Source of the DNA: Arenibacter aquaticus
GTDB taxonomy: Bacteria; Bacteroidota; Bacteroidia; Flavobacteriales; Flavobacteriaceae
Assembly (NCBI RefSeq): GCF_003957295.1
Contig: NZ_RQPJ01000002.1
Span: 558,001 to 622,000 of the forward strand
Direction of reading: 5' to 3'
Length of the DNA stretch: 64,000 bases
Positions 17,700-26,678 of the stretch are shown piece after piece. How positions within the stretch are numbered: the first letter of the stretch is position 1; each line of letters opens with the position of its first letter. The notes beneath the pieces are model-generated. The model was not told the origin of the DNA. It ran no database searches and saw only the letters and a list, made by a program, of their open reading frames with translations. A program made the position numbers and the translations under genes.

Positions 17700-18251
17700 A
17701 TGGAAAACATTAATATCTGGTGTTGGCTAATTCCTGCCTTAGTAGGAATAGTATGCGCCTATTTTGGCTATCTACTGGGAAAAGGAAAAAACTCGGGATC
17801 CGATAATTCACAAGAGTTAAAGTCCTTAAAAGACAAAAATAGCCAATTGGAAGCCGCATTACTGGAATGCAACAAGAGCTTATCCCAAAAGGACAATCCA
17901 ATAGTTGCAAGCCAAGCTATAACCTCAGCACCTAAAACAGAAACCAAACCAAGCTTTGATGCTACCGCCGCAAAAGCAGTATTTGGAAAAGCCATAAAGC
18001 AGGACGACTTAAAATTGGTGGAAGGTATAGGCCCCAAAATACAGGAATTGTTCTATTCCTTTAATATAAAAACCTGGAAAGACCTTTCCGAAACACCTGT
18101 AGACAAATGTCAGGAGGTCCTACTTTCCGGGGGAGCAAGGTACAAAATGCACGATCCAGCCTCTTGGCCCATGCAGGCAAAAATGGCTTATGAAGGCAAA
18201 TGGAAAGAATTAAACAAATGGCAGGAAGAGCATAAAAGAGGCAAGCTATAA
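17700..18251 (+). CDS. Membrane-anchored helix-hairpin-helix protein
   Basis: The 183-residue product starts with one membrane span (ENINIWCWLIPALVGIVCAYFG), then a coiled-coil-like linker (ELKSLKDKNSQLEAALLECNKSL). The C-terminal part, from about residue 95, contains DDLKLVEGIGPKIQELFYSFNIKTWKDLSET, a helix-hairpin-helix fold of the type seen in predicted flap-endonuclease-like and DUF4332 proteins. The GIGPKI loop could bind nucleic acid or mediate protein contacts. Function is unknown. It follows the 65-residue membrane protein by 21 bases and ends at a strong terminator. Confidence 0.75.
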   Translation: MENINIWCWLIPALVGIVCAYFGYLLGKGKNSGSDNSQELKSLKDKNSQLEAALLECNKSLSQKDNPIVASQAITSAPKTETKPSFDATAAKAVFGKAIKQDDLKLVEGIGPKIQELFYSFNIKTWKDLSETPVDKCQEVLLSGGARYKMHDPASWPMQAKMAYEGKWKELNKWQEEHKRGKL

Positions 18252-18295
18252 TAGTCTTTACCGCTTACAAGAAAGACAAAAAGATATAAAATAAA

Positions 18296-18322
18296 AAAGG
18301 GCAGAAATAAATCCTGCCCTTT
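18296..18322. terminator. Terminator, probably bidirectional
   Basis: AAAGGGCAG at 18296-18304 pairs with CTGCCCTTT at 18314-18322 around a 9-base loop. A-rich sequence precedes and T-rich sequence follows. It lies between two convergent genes (ending 18251 and 18393). Confidence 0.8.
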
Positions 18323-18392
18323 CTTATTTACTCTTTGTAGCCATACTTTTAGAGAATTACCCTATCAAATTAGCTATGGCACTGTTTATATA

Positions 18393-19391
18393 TTAAACCA
18401 TTCTTCCATTGGCTTCCACCCACTTAAACCTATATTCCTCTTCGGGGAATTTCATCCTACTGGCAATGCGTTGCAACCTGTCTGGCAATTTCATTAGGTA
18501 GTCCCTAGCTCTTTCCGCATCATCGTTAAGTCCACGAACATTGTCCAACTCCCAATAGGCATTCAATTTCTTTAAAATATCTATATAATCTTGGGCCGTA
18601 TAGACTCCTAATCTTTGGGCGCAATTGGAAAAAGTTTCAAAAGCCGTTCCTATACTACCTCCAGATTCCCTTAGGAAATGGGCCGGCATTACAATTTTCT
18701 TTTTCATCATATCGGCAAAGGCCAACATCATCTGGCTGGGGTCGTTCTCAAATATGACCTTTACAAATTCCCTATATGCCAAATGATGACGCATTTCGTC
18801 ACCGGCAATTATGGTACACATCTTACCTAAAAGGCTATTCCCTCCTTTTTTGCACATTTGCCCAACTCTTTTATGGGAAATATTGGTAGCCAATTCCTGA
18901 AATGTAGTATATACAAAGTTCTTATAGGGATCCCTATCTGTTCCAATATCAAAACCATCGGCAATTAAATGCTGGGTGGTAATTTCCATTTCCCTCATAT
19001 TTACCCTACCGGAAAGATATAAATATTTGTTCAATACATCCCCGTGACGGTTTTCCTCCGCAGTCCAATGACGGACCCATTTAGACCAACCGTTCTTATT
19101 TTCACCATGTTGGTCTATCCCTTCTACATCCATTAACCAAGACTCATAGGTTGGCAATGCTTCCTCGGTTATGGTATCGGCTACCAAGGTAACCCAAAGA
19201 TCATAACCCAATTCTTTTGCTTCTTCCCTAATCTGGTTTACATGATCCATAAACCCCTCACTTTGGGTATCGGGCAAAAAATCTGTGGGCTGCCAAATAT
19301 CCTGGATTGGAATAAGGTACTGGTCTATAAACCCATCCACCTTATCCTCTATGGATTTCATTACTTCTATTCTAACGTTCTTATTAGACAT
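18393..19391 (-). CDS. Acyl-ACP desaturase (di-iron)
   Basis: The 332-residue soluble enzyme belongs to the stearoyl-ACP desaturase family (fatty acid desaturase type 2), which puts a double bond in acyl chains bound to acyl carrier protein. The two di-iron motifs are visible: TAEENRHGDVLNKY and GDEMRHHLAYREF. Length matches bacterial members. It would contribute to membrane fluidity; acpP and fabF lie at 55-57 kb. The gene is single, facing the helix-hairpin-helix gene across a shared terminator. Confidence 0.93.
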   Translation of the reverse strand: MSNKNVRIEVMKSIEDKVDGFIDQYLIPIQDIWQPTDFLPDTQSEGFMDHVNQIREEAKELGYDLWVTLVADTITEEALPTYESWLMDVEGIDQHGENKNGWSKWVRHWTAEENRHGDVLNKYLYLSGRVNMREMEITTQHLIADGFDIGTDRDPYKNFVYTTFQELATNISHKRVGQMCKKGGNSLLGKMCTIIAGDEMRHHLAYREFVKVIFENDPSQMMLAFADMMKKKIVMPAHFLRESGGSIGTAFETFSNCAQRLGVYTAQDYIDILKKLNAYWELDNVRGLNDDAERARDYLMKLPDRLQRIASRMKFPEEEYRFKWVEANGRMV

Positions 19392-19454
19392 GCTTCAAAT
19401 TTTATGTAAATATCTTCATTAATCTTGATAATCTACCTGTGGAGACAGATTAAT

Positions 19455-20180
19455 TTAATTCCTACCACTTTCGGAAGGATAAAACAAATATACCGGATCA
19501 CTTTGCCAATATTGCTTGGTACTTATATCCATTATGGTCAAAGGCCCCCGAAAGGCAGCCCCAGTATCAACATTCCAAATATTGGCCGCATTTTTAGGGG
19601 TAGTCCTACCTATTCTGGTAACAGGGGTATGCCCTATAAATATCTCCTTATAATGGGTTAGTCGCTGTGGGTATATTTCATCCCCTAACGAAAGGTTTGG
19701 ATCTAACGAAAGCGCCATTTCCCACAAGGTCCTGTCCCAATAATAAGTTTTGGTAAAATATTCATGTGACACTCCCCTTAAGTTAGTAAATCCTGCATGG
19801 ATAAACAAGCGATTATCCTCATCTAAGTAATAATTCTCTAAATTATCATAAAAATCTATATGTGCCAATTTTATTTCTTCCCCCGCCTTGGCATACGATT
19901 CCAAGGTTGCCTTGCCCCCATGTTGCAACCAGAGTGGATTGTGCTTCCTTTCTTTTAGCCAATCATTACAGAGTTCATCATGGTTACCCCTAATAAAAGT
20001 ACAGCGATGGGTGGTTTTAAGTTCCATTAAAAAATTCACCGTACCAACAGCTTCGCTCCAACCGTCTACATAGTCCCCTAAAAATATTAGATGGTCACTT
20101 GGAGTGACTTTTGCCTTTTCCAATACCTGCTTAAGAGCTTTTAATCCGGAATGTAAATCTCCAATTACCAATTTTCTCAT
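19455..20180 (-). CDS. Calcineurin-like metallophosphoesterase
   Basis: The 241-residue cytosolic enzyme shows all five PPP-family motifs in order: GDLHSG (residues 7-12), GDYVDGWSE, RGNHDE, IHAGF and GHTPV. These residues bind a di-metal centre that hydrolyses phosphoesters. It is closest in layout to bacterial serine/threonine phosphatases of the PrpA/lambda type; the substrate is not predictable. The stop lies 63 bases upstream of the desaturase start on the same strand, so cotranscription is possible. Confidence 0.9.
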   Translation of the reverse strand: MRKLVIGDLHSGLKALKQVLEKAKVTPSDHLIFLGDYVDGWSEAVGTVNFLMELKTTHRCTFIRGNHDELCNDWLKERKHNPLWLQHGGKATLESYAKAGEEIKLAHIDFYDNLENYYLDEDNRLFIHAGFTNLRGVSHEYFTKTYYWDRTLWEMALSLDPNLSLGDEIYPQRLTHYKEIFIGHTPVTRIGRTTPKNAANIWNVDTGAAFRGPLTIMDISTKQYWQSDPVYLFYPSESGRN

Positions 20181-20520
20181 TCCGCAAAAATCGCAAATAA
20201 CAGGAAAATAACCATGGTAAAAATGGAATTTTATAAAACCATAACACTTCCAACAGCCCTTTTTTTTCCTTCGTTTACATCCTTAAAAAATAGTCAGACC
20301 CTAGCCTCCTTAAAAAGAGATCTTTACAAAACACATTAAAAGAAAAGTAATATTTATTTGTTAACTTTTTTATGTTGATAAATTCTTAGATTACTGACTA
20401 CTAGCTCTTTACATCAATTTACTTGTAAACTTTCATGATATATGTCATATTATATGTACCTCTTTTTTTAATACTTTTGCACCTTATCGCAGAAGCACAT
20501 TAACTTAAAAATACCACTAT
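20181..20520. other. Regulatory region upstream of nrdJ
   Basis: About 340 bases between the divergent phosphatase and nrdJ genes contain no coding frame. I looked for a cobalamin riboswitch because the enzyme needs B12, and found no recognisable B12-box core. The useful signals are a -7 element and a dyad just upstream (listed separately). Confidence 0.5.
20435..20479 (+). promoter_or_regulatory. nrdJ promoter with CRP/FNR-like dyad
   Basis: TACTTTTG at 20472-20479 matches TAnnTTTG. ATGATATATGTCAT at 20435-20448 is a near-palindrome with TGA-N6-TCA half sites, the shape bound by CRP/FNR-family regulators. Its centre lies about 42 bases before the predicted transcription start near 20484, the usual place for activation. 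Which regulator binds, if any, is inference. Confidence 0.5.
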
Positions 20521-23073
20521 ATGTCAACAGAAATTGCCAAGGAACCCAAGAAAACATACACTCAGGATGAAGCTTTCAATGCTTCCCTGGAATATTTTAA
20601 AGGAGATGACCTTGCAGCCAGGGTTTGGGTCAACAAATACGCTCTTAAAGATTCTGAAGGCAACATATATGAGTTGACACCAGATGACATGCATAGGCGC
20701 ATTGCTAGAGAAATTGCACGCGTAGAACAAAAATACCCCAATCCTTTAAGTGAGCAGGAAATTTTTGAGCACATCCAAAACTTTAAATACATAGTACCCC
20801 AAGGCAGCCCAATGGCCGGCATAGGAAATCCATTTCAAATTGCCTCCCTGTCCAACTGCTTTGTTATTGGCAACGAAGGGTTATCGGATTCCTACGGAGG
20901 AATCATGAAAATAGATCAAGAGCAGGTACAGCTTATGAAGCGCCGAGGCGGCGTTGGCCACGACCTATCCCACATTAGACCCAAAGGTTCGTCAGTTAAG
21001 AACTCGGCCCTCACCTCTACCGGGTTGGTACCCTTTATGGAACGCTACTCCAACAGTACCCGTGAAGTGGCCCAAGATGGCCGGAGAGGCGCGCTAATGT
21101 TATCGGTATCCATAAACCATCCGGATGCGGAAGACTTTATTGATGCCAAAATGGAACAAGGAAAAGTAACCGGGGCCAATGTCTCCGTAAGGATAGACGA
21201 TGATTTTATGTCCTCTGTTGAAAGCGGAAAACCATATACCCAAAAATTCCCTACCCATAATTCCAATCCCAAAGTGTCCAAAAATATAGACGCAAAAAAA
21301 GTATGGGATAAAATAGTTCATAATGCATGGCAATCTGCCGAACCCGGTATTCTATTTTGGGATACCATTATTAAGGAATCCGTTCCGGATTGTTATTCAG
21401 ACTTAGGCTACAAGACCGTTTCAACAAACCCCTGTGGCGAAATCCCGCTTTGTCCCTACGATTCCTGTAGATTGTTGGCCATTAACCTATTCTCCTATGT
21501 AGAGCAGCCTTTTACAGACAAGGCCAGCTTTAATTATGACTTGTTCAAGAAACATATTGCCGTGGCCCAACGCATAATGGACGACATTATTGACCTTGAA
21601 TTGGAAAAAATAGATGTCATCTTGGAAAAGATAGAGTCGGATCCAGAATTGGAGGAAACCAAATCCGTGGAATACAACCTATGGAAGAATATAAAAGAAA
21701 AAGCCGCCCAAGGACGCAGAACTGGGATAGGCATCACTGCCGAAGGGGATATGCTGGCTGCTCTGGGCCTACGCTACGGTAGTGACGAGGCCAACAAATT
21801 TGCAATAGAAGTCCATAAGACCATTGCATTGGAAGCTTACCGCGCCTCTGTACATACGGCTAAGGATCGTGGTGCGTTTCAGATTTTTGATGCTGAAAGG
21901 GAAAAAAACAACCCTTTTATATTGCGACTAAAGGATGCTGATGAGAAGTTATATTATGAGATGCTGGAATACGGGCGTAGAAATATAGCCTTGTTAACCA
22001 TTGCCCCTACTGGCACCACAAGCCTTATGACCCAAACTACCTCGGGTATTGAACCAGTATTCCTACCTGTATACAAGCGCCGTAGAAAAGTTAATCCCAA
22101 CGATAAGGATGTCCGGGTAGATTTCGTGGATGAAGTAGGGGACTCTTGGGAAGAATACATTGTTTTTCACCATAAATTTAAACAATGGATGTCTGTAAAC
22201 GGTTTAGACACCACCAAAAATTACAGTCAGGAAGAACTGGAAAAGATAGTACAACAATCCCCGTACTATAAAGCCACCTCCAATGATGTGGACTGGCTGC
22301 AAAAAGTACGTTTACAAGGTGCCGTACAAAAATGGGTAGACCACAGCATAAGTGTTACCATAAACCTCCCCAACGATGTCTCCGAATCCCTTGTTGGGAA
22401 ATTGTATTTGGAGGCTTGGAAAGCAGGTTGCAAAGGTGTTACCGTATACAGGGACGGCTCCAGGTCTGGTGTTTTGATCTCCAACGAAACAACAAACGCC
22501 GAAAAAGAAGAATCCCTAACCCCTTTCCCCACCAAAAGGCCCCAGGTCCTGGATGCAGATGTGGTTCGACTCCAAAATAACAAAGAAAAATGGATTGCCT
22601 TTATAGGTATAATAGACGACCGTCCTTATGAGATTTTTACGGGTATGGCAGACGATGAAGATGGGATCCTTCTTCCACGTTGGGTAAATAACGGACTCAT
22701 CATTAAAAGCAAGAACGATGACGGCACTACCAGATACGACTTTCAGTATAAAAACAAGAGGGGATATAAAACCACCATTGAGGGCCTATCACATAAATTT
22801 AATCCAGAATACTGGAATTACGCCAAATTAATTTCTAGTACACTTAGACATGGAATGGCTATAGAAAAGGTAGTAGACCTAATTAACAGCCTACAATTGG
22901 ACAGCGAGTCTATAAACACTTGGAAGAATGGGGTGGCCAGAGCCCTAAAACGATATGTGGCCGACGGAACGGCTGCAAAGGGTCAAAAATGTGATTCCTG
23001 CAGTTCCAGTAATCTAATCTATCAAGAAGGTTGTCTTACCTGCAAGGATTGCGGATCCTCTAAATGTGGATAA
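20521..23073 (+). CDS. nrdJ: Ribonucleotide reductase, class II (B12-dependent)
   Basis: The 850-residue enzyme makes deoxyribonucleotides with an adenosylcobalamin radical, with or without oxygen. Active-site segments are SLSNCFVIG (redox Cys), NPCGEIPLCPYDSC (radical and redox Cys) and TIAPTGTTSLMTQTTSGIEP. The C-terminus has a Cys-rich tail (CDSCSSSN, CLTCKDCGSSKCG) that resembles a zinc ribbon and would carry the reducing cysteines. No nrdA/B or nrdD/G is nearby. A 17-bp hairpin follows the gene. Upstream dyad suggests oxygen- or nitrosative-stress control. Confidence 0.95.
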   Translation: MSTEIAKEPKKTYTQDEAFNASLEYFKGDDLAARVWVNKYALKDSEGNIYELTPDDMHRRIAREIARVEQKYPNPLSEQEIFEHIQNFKYIVPQGSPMAGIGNPFQIASLSNCFVIGNEGLSDSYGGIMKIDQEQVQLMKRRGGVGHDLSHIRPKGSSVKNSALTSTGLVPFMERYSNSTREVAQDGRRGALMLSVSINHPDAEDFIDAKMEQGKVTGANVSVRIDDDFMSSVESGKPYTQKFPTHNSNPKVSKNIDAKKVWDKIVHNAWQSAEPGILFWDTIIKESVPDCYSDLGYKTVSTNPCGEIPLCPYDSCRLLAINLFSYVEQPFTDKASFNYDLFKKHIAVAQRIMDDIIDLELEKIDVILEKIESDPELEETKSVEYNLWKNIKEKAAQGRRTGIGITAEGDMLAALGLRYGSDEANKFAIEVHKTIALEAYRASVHTAKDRGAFQIFDAEREKNNPFILRLKDADEKLYYEMLEYGRRNIALLTIAPTGTTSLMTQTTSGIEPVFLPVYKRRRKVNPNDKDVRVDFVDEVGDSWEEYIVFHHKFKQWMSVNGLDTTKNYSQEELEKIVQQSPYYKATSNDVDWLQKVRLQGAVQKWVDHSISVTINLPNDVSESLVGKLYLEAWKAGCKGVTVYRDGSRSGVLISNETTNAEKEESLTPFPTKRPQVLDADVVRLQNNKEKWIAFIGIIDDRPYEIFTGMADDEDGILLPRWVNNGLIIKSKNDDGTTRYDFQYKNKRGYKTTIEGLSHKFNPEYWNYAKLISSTLRHGMAIEKVVDLINSLQLDSESINTWKNGVARALKRYVADGTAAKGQKCDSCSSSNLIYQEGCLTCKDCGSSKCG

Positions 23074-23108
23074 ACATCTTATTTGGAACTTTAAAATAGT
23101 TACATTTC

Positions 23109-23148
23109 ACAACTTGCCCCTAATTAAACTAAATTAGGGGCAAGTTGT
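23109..23148 (+). terminator. Long hairpin after nrdJ
   Basis: A perfect 17-bp stem (23109-23125 with 23132-23148) encloses a 6-base loop; the core is TTGCCCCTAATT. The T-run after it is short (TT plus ACAATAAAT), so efficiency is uncertain, but the stem is very stable. Confidence 0.7.
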
Positions 23149-23200
23149 TTACAATAAATCCATATTTCTGCTTAATTTACACTTTAAAACAACATAGGGG

Positions 23201-24148
23201 ATGAAAAATGTTTTCTGCATTGGGGAATTACTAATAGATTTTGTAGCCGAAAAACAGGGCAATGACCTTTCCAAGGCCACCAATTTTAGTAAAAAAGCCG
23301 GTGGTGCCCCGGCCAATGTAGCCTCTGCCATTTCTAAACTGGAAGGCAACAGTTATTTTATAGGCTGCGTAGGCAACGACCCATTTGGCACTTTCCTTAT
23401 GAATACCCTAAAAAATTACCGGGTAGATGTTAGCCTGGCACAGCGCTCCAATACTTTTACCACCTTGGCTTTTGTTTCTTTGGCCGAGGATGGGGAACGC
23501 GATTTTGTCTTTAGCCGCGGAGCGGATAAAGAATTGACCCATGACCCCAATCTAAAAAGTAGGTTCAAGGATCAGATTTTACATTTTGGTGCCGCCACTT
23601 CTTTTCTCGGCGGTCAATTGGAAGAGACCTATTCCCGATATTTCCAGGAAGCCATTTTGAGTGATAGTTTTATTTCCTTCGACCCTAATTTCAGGACCGA
23701 CCTCTGGAAGGGAACAGAGGACGTTTTTGTGCAAAAATGCCTCCCGTTCATTAAAAAATCCCATTTGTGCAAATTTAGCCTTGAGGAAGCCCAGCTCATT
23801 TCAGGCAAAGACAATATTGAAGATGCCTGTACGTATTTACATGGCCTTGGAACAAAGATAATAACGGTAACCCTAGGCGGGGAAGGCACGTATTTGAGCA
23901 GCCCGACCCATAAAAAAATAATCCCCAGCATCAAGGTTAACCCTGTAGATACCACCGGAGCAGGTGATGCCTTTATTGGGTGTCTACTTAAACAAATCTC
24001 CCAAGTCAAGGAGGTGGACACTCTATTTTCCGAGTCTGCCATATTGGAAAAAATGGTAGAACAGGCCAATAAGGCCGGAGCTATCACCACCATGAACTAT
24101 GGAGCCATAGAATCCCTACCAGACCAGACACAACTAGATAAGGCCTAA
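23201..24148 (+). CDS. PfkB family sugar kinase (fructokinase-like)
   Basis: The 315-residue kinase begins CIGELLIDFVAE and has KKAGGAPANVASAISKLEGNS, both PfkB N-terminal signatures of sugar binding. The ATP-site and catalytic signature DTTGAGDAFIGCLL is near residue 250. The pattern is that of bacterial fructokinases, which phosphorylate a free sugar at the expense of ATP. No sugar transporter or hydrolase is adjacent, so the substrate is not supported by context. A second, different PfkB kinase is at 58.4 kb. Confidence 0.88.
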   Translation: MKNVFCIGELLIDFVAEKQGNDLSKATNFSKKAGGAPANVASAISKLEGNSYFIGCVGNDPFGTFLMNTLKNYRVDVSLAQRSNTFTTLAFVSLAEDGERDFVFSRGADKELTHDPNLKSRFKDQILHFGAATSFLGGQLEETYSRYFQEAILSDSFISFDPNFRTDLWKGTEDVFVQKCLPFIKKSHLCKFSLEEAQLISGKDNIEDACTYLHGLGTKIITVTLGGEGTYLSSPTHKKIIPSIKVNPVDTTGAGDAFIGCLLKQISQVKEVDTLFSESAILEKMVEQANKAGAITTMNYGAIESLPDQTQLDKA

Positions 24149-24160
24149 GATAAAGACTAT

Positions 24161-25297
24161 CTAATTGTATTTCATCTTTCTTATTATGCGCAAGGATTCT
24201 TTAAGGGACTGATATACATGATTGTTATACCTTTTCATCATAGGTTTTGCATTTTCCATGATCTCCTTGGAATCTTCAAAACCGTTGACGTAACAAATTA
24301 AAAAAGTATCGGAAATAAGTTGCAGATCCTCCTCTTCATGCGGAACCAAAGGAATGCCTTTTTCTATTTTCTTTAGTAAGGCAATATTGGCATTATATAT
24401 ATGGTGTAGATTCTTTTTATCATATTGGGGCGGCTCAAATATTAAATCACTCTTAATGGTATAAGTACCATTATCCATAAAGGTAATGACTACCTTTTCC
24501 AGAGGAAAGTATTTTTGTCGATTGCTCAAACCCAACTGCACATATTCTATGGTAGTAAAGGAATCTTCGTCATAGGCAATAGTAATCTCGTCAAATTCCG
24601 AATAAAACAGTTTGACCTGTTCATTAATGAGTTCTATGTCCACACGCGAATAATAGGTTTCATCCTTGACCTTCTTTTGAATGCCTGCCCAACATACCAC
24701 AAATTGCTCCTTAAACACCTTATAGTAGCTGTTCAAATCCTTATGACGCTCATTGAGAAAATCTACTACCCCGTCAAGGGTCAGCTCTATATTATTTTTG
24801 GCATGTTGCTCTATCCTTGCAACTGCCCCCGCATTGGTGTCCTTTAATTCGATGCCATAAGCTTTGGGCATACTTATACTCCCATCCCTAAAAAAAACAG
24901 CCCCTCCGTAATACTTCCAAATATTCTTTCGCAAGGAACACACCTTACCACCCGATTTAATGGTGACCAAGCCAACCACCTTGCCTTGGGGCAAATTGGG
25001 AAAGGGTATATTTTCATAGGCAATCAAGGGCGGATTGTCCAAATAGGCATTGACTAGATTTTGAATTTTACTATCATCAAAAAAATCTACCCCCACTATC
25101 TTATTGTCCTCATCCTCTACCCCTACAACAATAAAGGAATTGTTGTAAGGATTACTATTGGCCAAGGCGCAAACATGTTTTAAAAATTTGGCCTTCCCTT
25201 CCTTCTGCCCAATATTGATAAAGCGCTTTTTGTCATAAAAACTATTTTCATCATTATGGGCCAGCAGGTTTTTTACAAGAAGGCGCTTATTGATCAT
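24161..25297 (-). CDS. AlbA_2 (Schlafen-like) domain protein
   Basis: The 378-residue product has an N-terminal AlbA_2-type putative DNA-binding domain: FLKHVCALANSNPYNNSFIVVGVEDEDNKIVGVDFFDD, followed by the PFPNLPQGKVVGLVTI strand typical of that fold. The rest is mixed alpha/beta with no motif I can name. The family includes ATP-binding or nucleic-acid-acting proteins of unclear role, sometimes linked to stress or defence. Its ATG overlaps the stop of the upstream SDR gene by 4 bases (ATGA), so translation is coupled. Confidence 0.8.
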   Translation of the reverse strand: MINKRLLVKNLLAHNDENSFYDKKRFINIGQKEGKAKFLKHVCALANSNPYNNSFIVVGVEDEDNKIVGVDFFDDSKIQNLVNAYLDNPPLIAYENIPFPNLPQGKVVGLVTIKSGGKVCSLRKNIWKYYGGAVFFRDGSISMPKAYGIELKDTNAGAVARIEQHAKNNIELTLDGVVDFLNERHKDLNSYYKVFKEQFVVCWAGIQKKVKDETYYSRVDIELINEQVKLFYSEFDEITIAYDEDSFTTIEYVQLGLSNRQKYFPLEKVVITFMDNGTYTIKSDLIFEPPQYDKKNLHHIYNANIALLKKIEKGIPLVPHEEEDLQLISDTFLICYVNGFEDSKEIMENAKPMMKRYNNHVYQSLKESLRIIRKMKYN

Positions 25298-26055
25298 TTT
25301 TGCTTATTCACTATAGTAGCACTGGCCTGTGCCGTTGGCAACACCAGCAAGTCGGCTATGTTTACATGGTATGGCCTCGTGACCACAAAATGGATTATAT
25401 CCGCAATATCCTCGGGACGCAAGGGCTGGTAGCCCTCATAGGTATCGGAAGCTTTCTCCTTATCGCCTTTAAATCGGACCTCACTAAATTCTGTTTCCAC
25501 CAATCCCGGATTTATGGCACCTACACGAATGCCGTATTTGTTCAAATCTATACGCATCCCCTGATTTATTGCATCTACCGCATACTTACTTGCACAGTAC
25601 ACATTACCTTTTGGATATACTTCCTTGCCCGCTATAGAGCCTATGTTTATAATATGTCCAAACTTATTCTCTATCATTTTAGGCATAATGGCCTTGGAAA
25701 CGTACAACAGCCCCTTCACGTTTATATCCATCATAGCTTCCCAATCATCCAAATCCCCATCCTCTATAGAATGTAGTCCGTGGGCATTGCCCGCGTTATT
25801 GATTAAAATACTGATGTTGGAAAATTCTTCCGGAAGAGAATCAACAGCCTCAAATACGGCATTTTTGTCCTGTACATCAAACTCCAGAAAAAAAACCTTG
25901 GTATACCTGGAAAGCTCTTTTTTCAATGCCTCCAAACGCTGCCTGCGCCTTCCGCAAATAACCAAATTTATTTTATGTGTTGCAAAAAGTTTGGCCGTCT
26001 CCAAACCTATCCCACTGGTGGCCCCTGTTATAAATGCTATTGGTTTCTCATTCAT
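25294..26055 (-). CDS. Short-chain dehydrogenase/reductase (SDR)
   Basis: The 253-residue NAD(P)-dependent oxidoreductase shows the SDR cofactor motif ITGATSGIGLETAK at the N-terminus, NNAGNAHG, and the catalytic Ser-Tyr-Lys in GSIAGKEVYPKGNVYCASKYAV. It resembles YdfG-type enzymes that reduce 3-hydroxy acids such as L-allo-threonine; the substrate remains unproven. The frame extends to 26118, but ATG 26055 (MNEKPIAFITG) places the Rossmann strand directly at the start; ATG 26067 is an alternative. It is translationally coupled to the AlbA_2 gene downstream. Confidence 0.9.
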   Translation of the reverse strand: MNEKPIAFITGATSGIGLETAKLFATHKINLVICGRRRQRLEALKKELSRYTKVFFLEFDVQDKNAVFEAVDSLPEEFSNISILINNAGNAHGLHSIEDGDLDDWEAMMDINVKGLLYVSKAIMPKMIENKFGHIINIGSIAGKEVYPKGNVYCASKYAVDAINQGMRIDLNKYGIRVGAINPGLVETEFSEVRFKGDKEKASDTYEGYQPLRPEDIADIIHFVVTRPYHVNIADLLVLPTAQASATIVNKQK

Positions 26056-26678
26056 GGAAATACTCATAAAGCTAAATTCTATATTAATTAATTCTTTTAC
26101 TGGTCTGCCCATTCTCAAGCATCACCCACCAATCCGTCCTATACAACAAAAAATAAATCTTCAAAATAAACGATGATCTTGACAAAAACGGCAATAGCCT
26201 AAGAGCCTCTGGGCACAAAACTTGCTGTAAGATATTAAGAAATACAAAAAAATCCCTACATCTCCCTCATATTTCCATCAAGTCCACCAAGCTCTATTCT
26301 TAAAATAAAAAGGCCCCCTTAGACCCAAGCAGGTCTAATAAATAAAAGCAACCACAATTAAGTCAGGACATAAATTATCTGGAAACGGCCTAAAGGCAAA
26401 TAGGGGACCTTTAATTCCTCCTCAAGCCAAGGCCACTATAAAACTTGCGAAACAACTACTTTCTTATGCCCAGTACTGCTCCCCAAAATAATTCTGGAAT
26501 AAGATGTTTTATTTTTCATATGTTTGTGAAATTATGAATAATTCCCTTAAATAGTTCATAAAACTAGGGGCATTGCATAACTTTTAACCATACATTAACA
26601 GCCATTAACTAAATAAATTTTCAATTTGCATCCACTTTTTGGAGCAAACCACTTTAACAAAACAAAACAAAGGATTAT
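26056..26678. other. Divergent intergenic region before the bat operon
   Basis: About 620 bases hold no coding frame of note. A small dyad (TTAGACC at 26319-26325 with GGTCTAA at 26332-26338) could be a weak terminator. No exact TAnnTTTG is found close before moxR. The region must contain the promoters of both the SDR gene and the bat operon, but I cannot place them. Confidence 0.4.

Noticed and set aside
20181-20520. Cobalamin riboswitch upstream of nrdJ
   Set aside because: I searched by eye for the B12-box core and the usual long fold and found neither.
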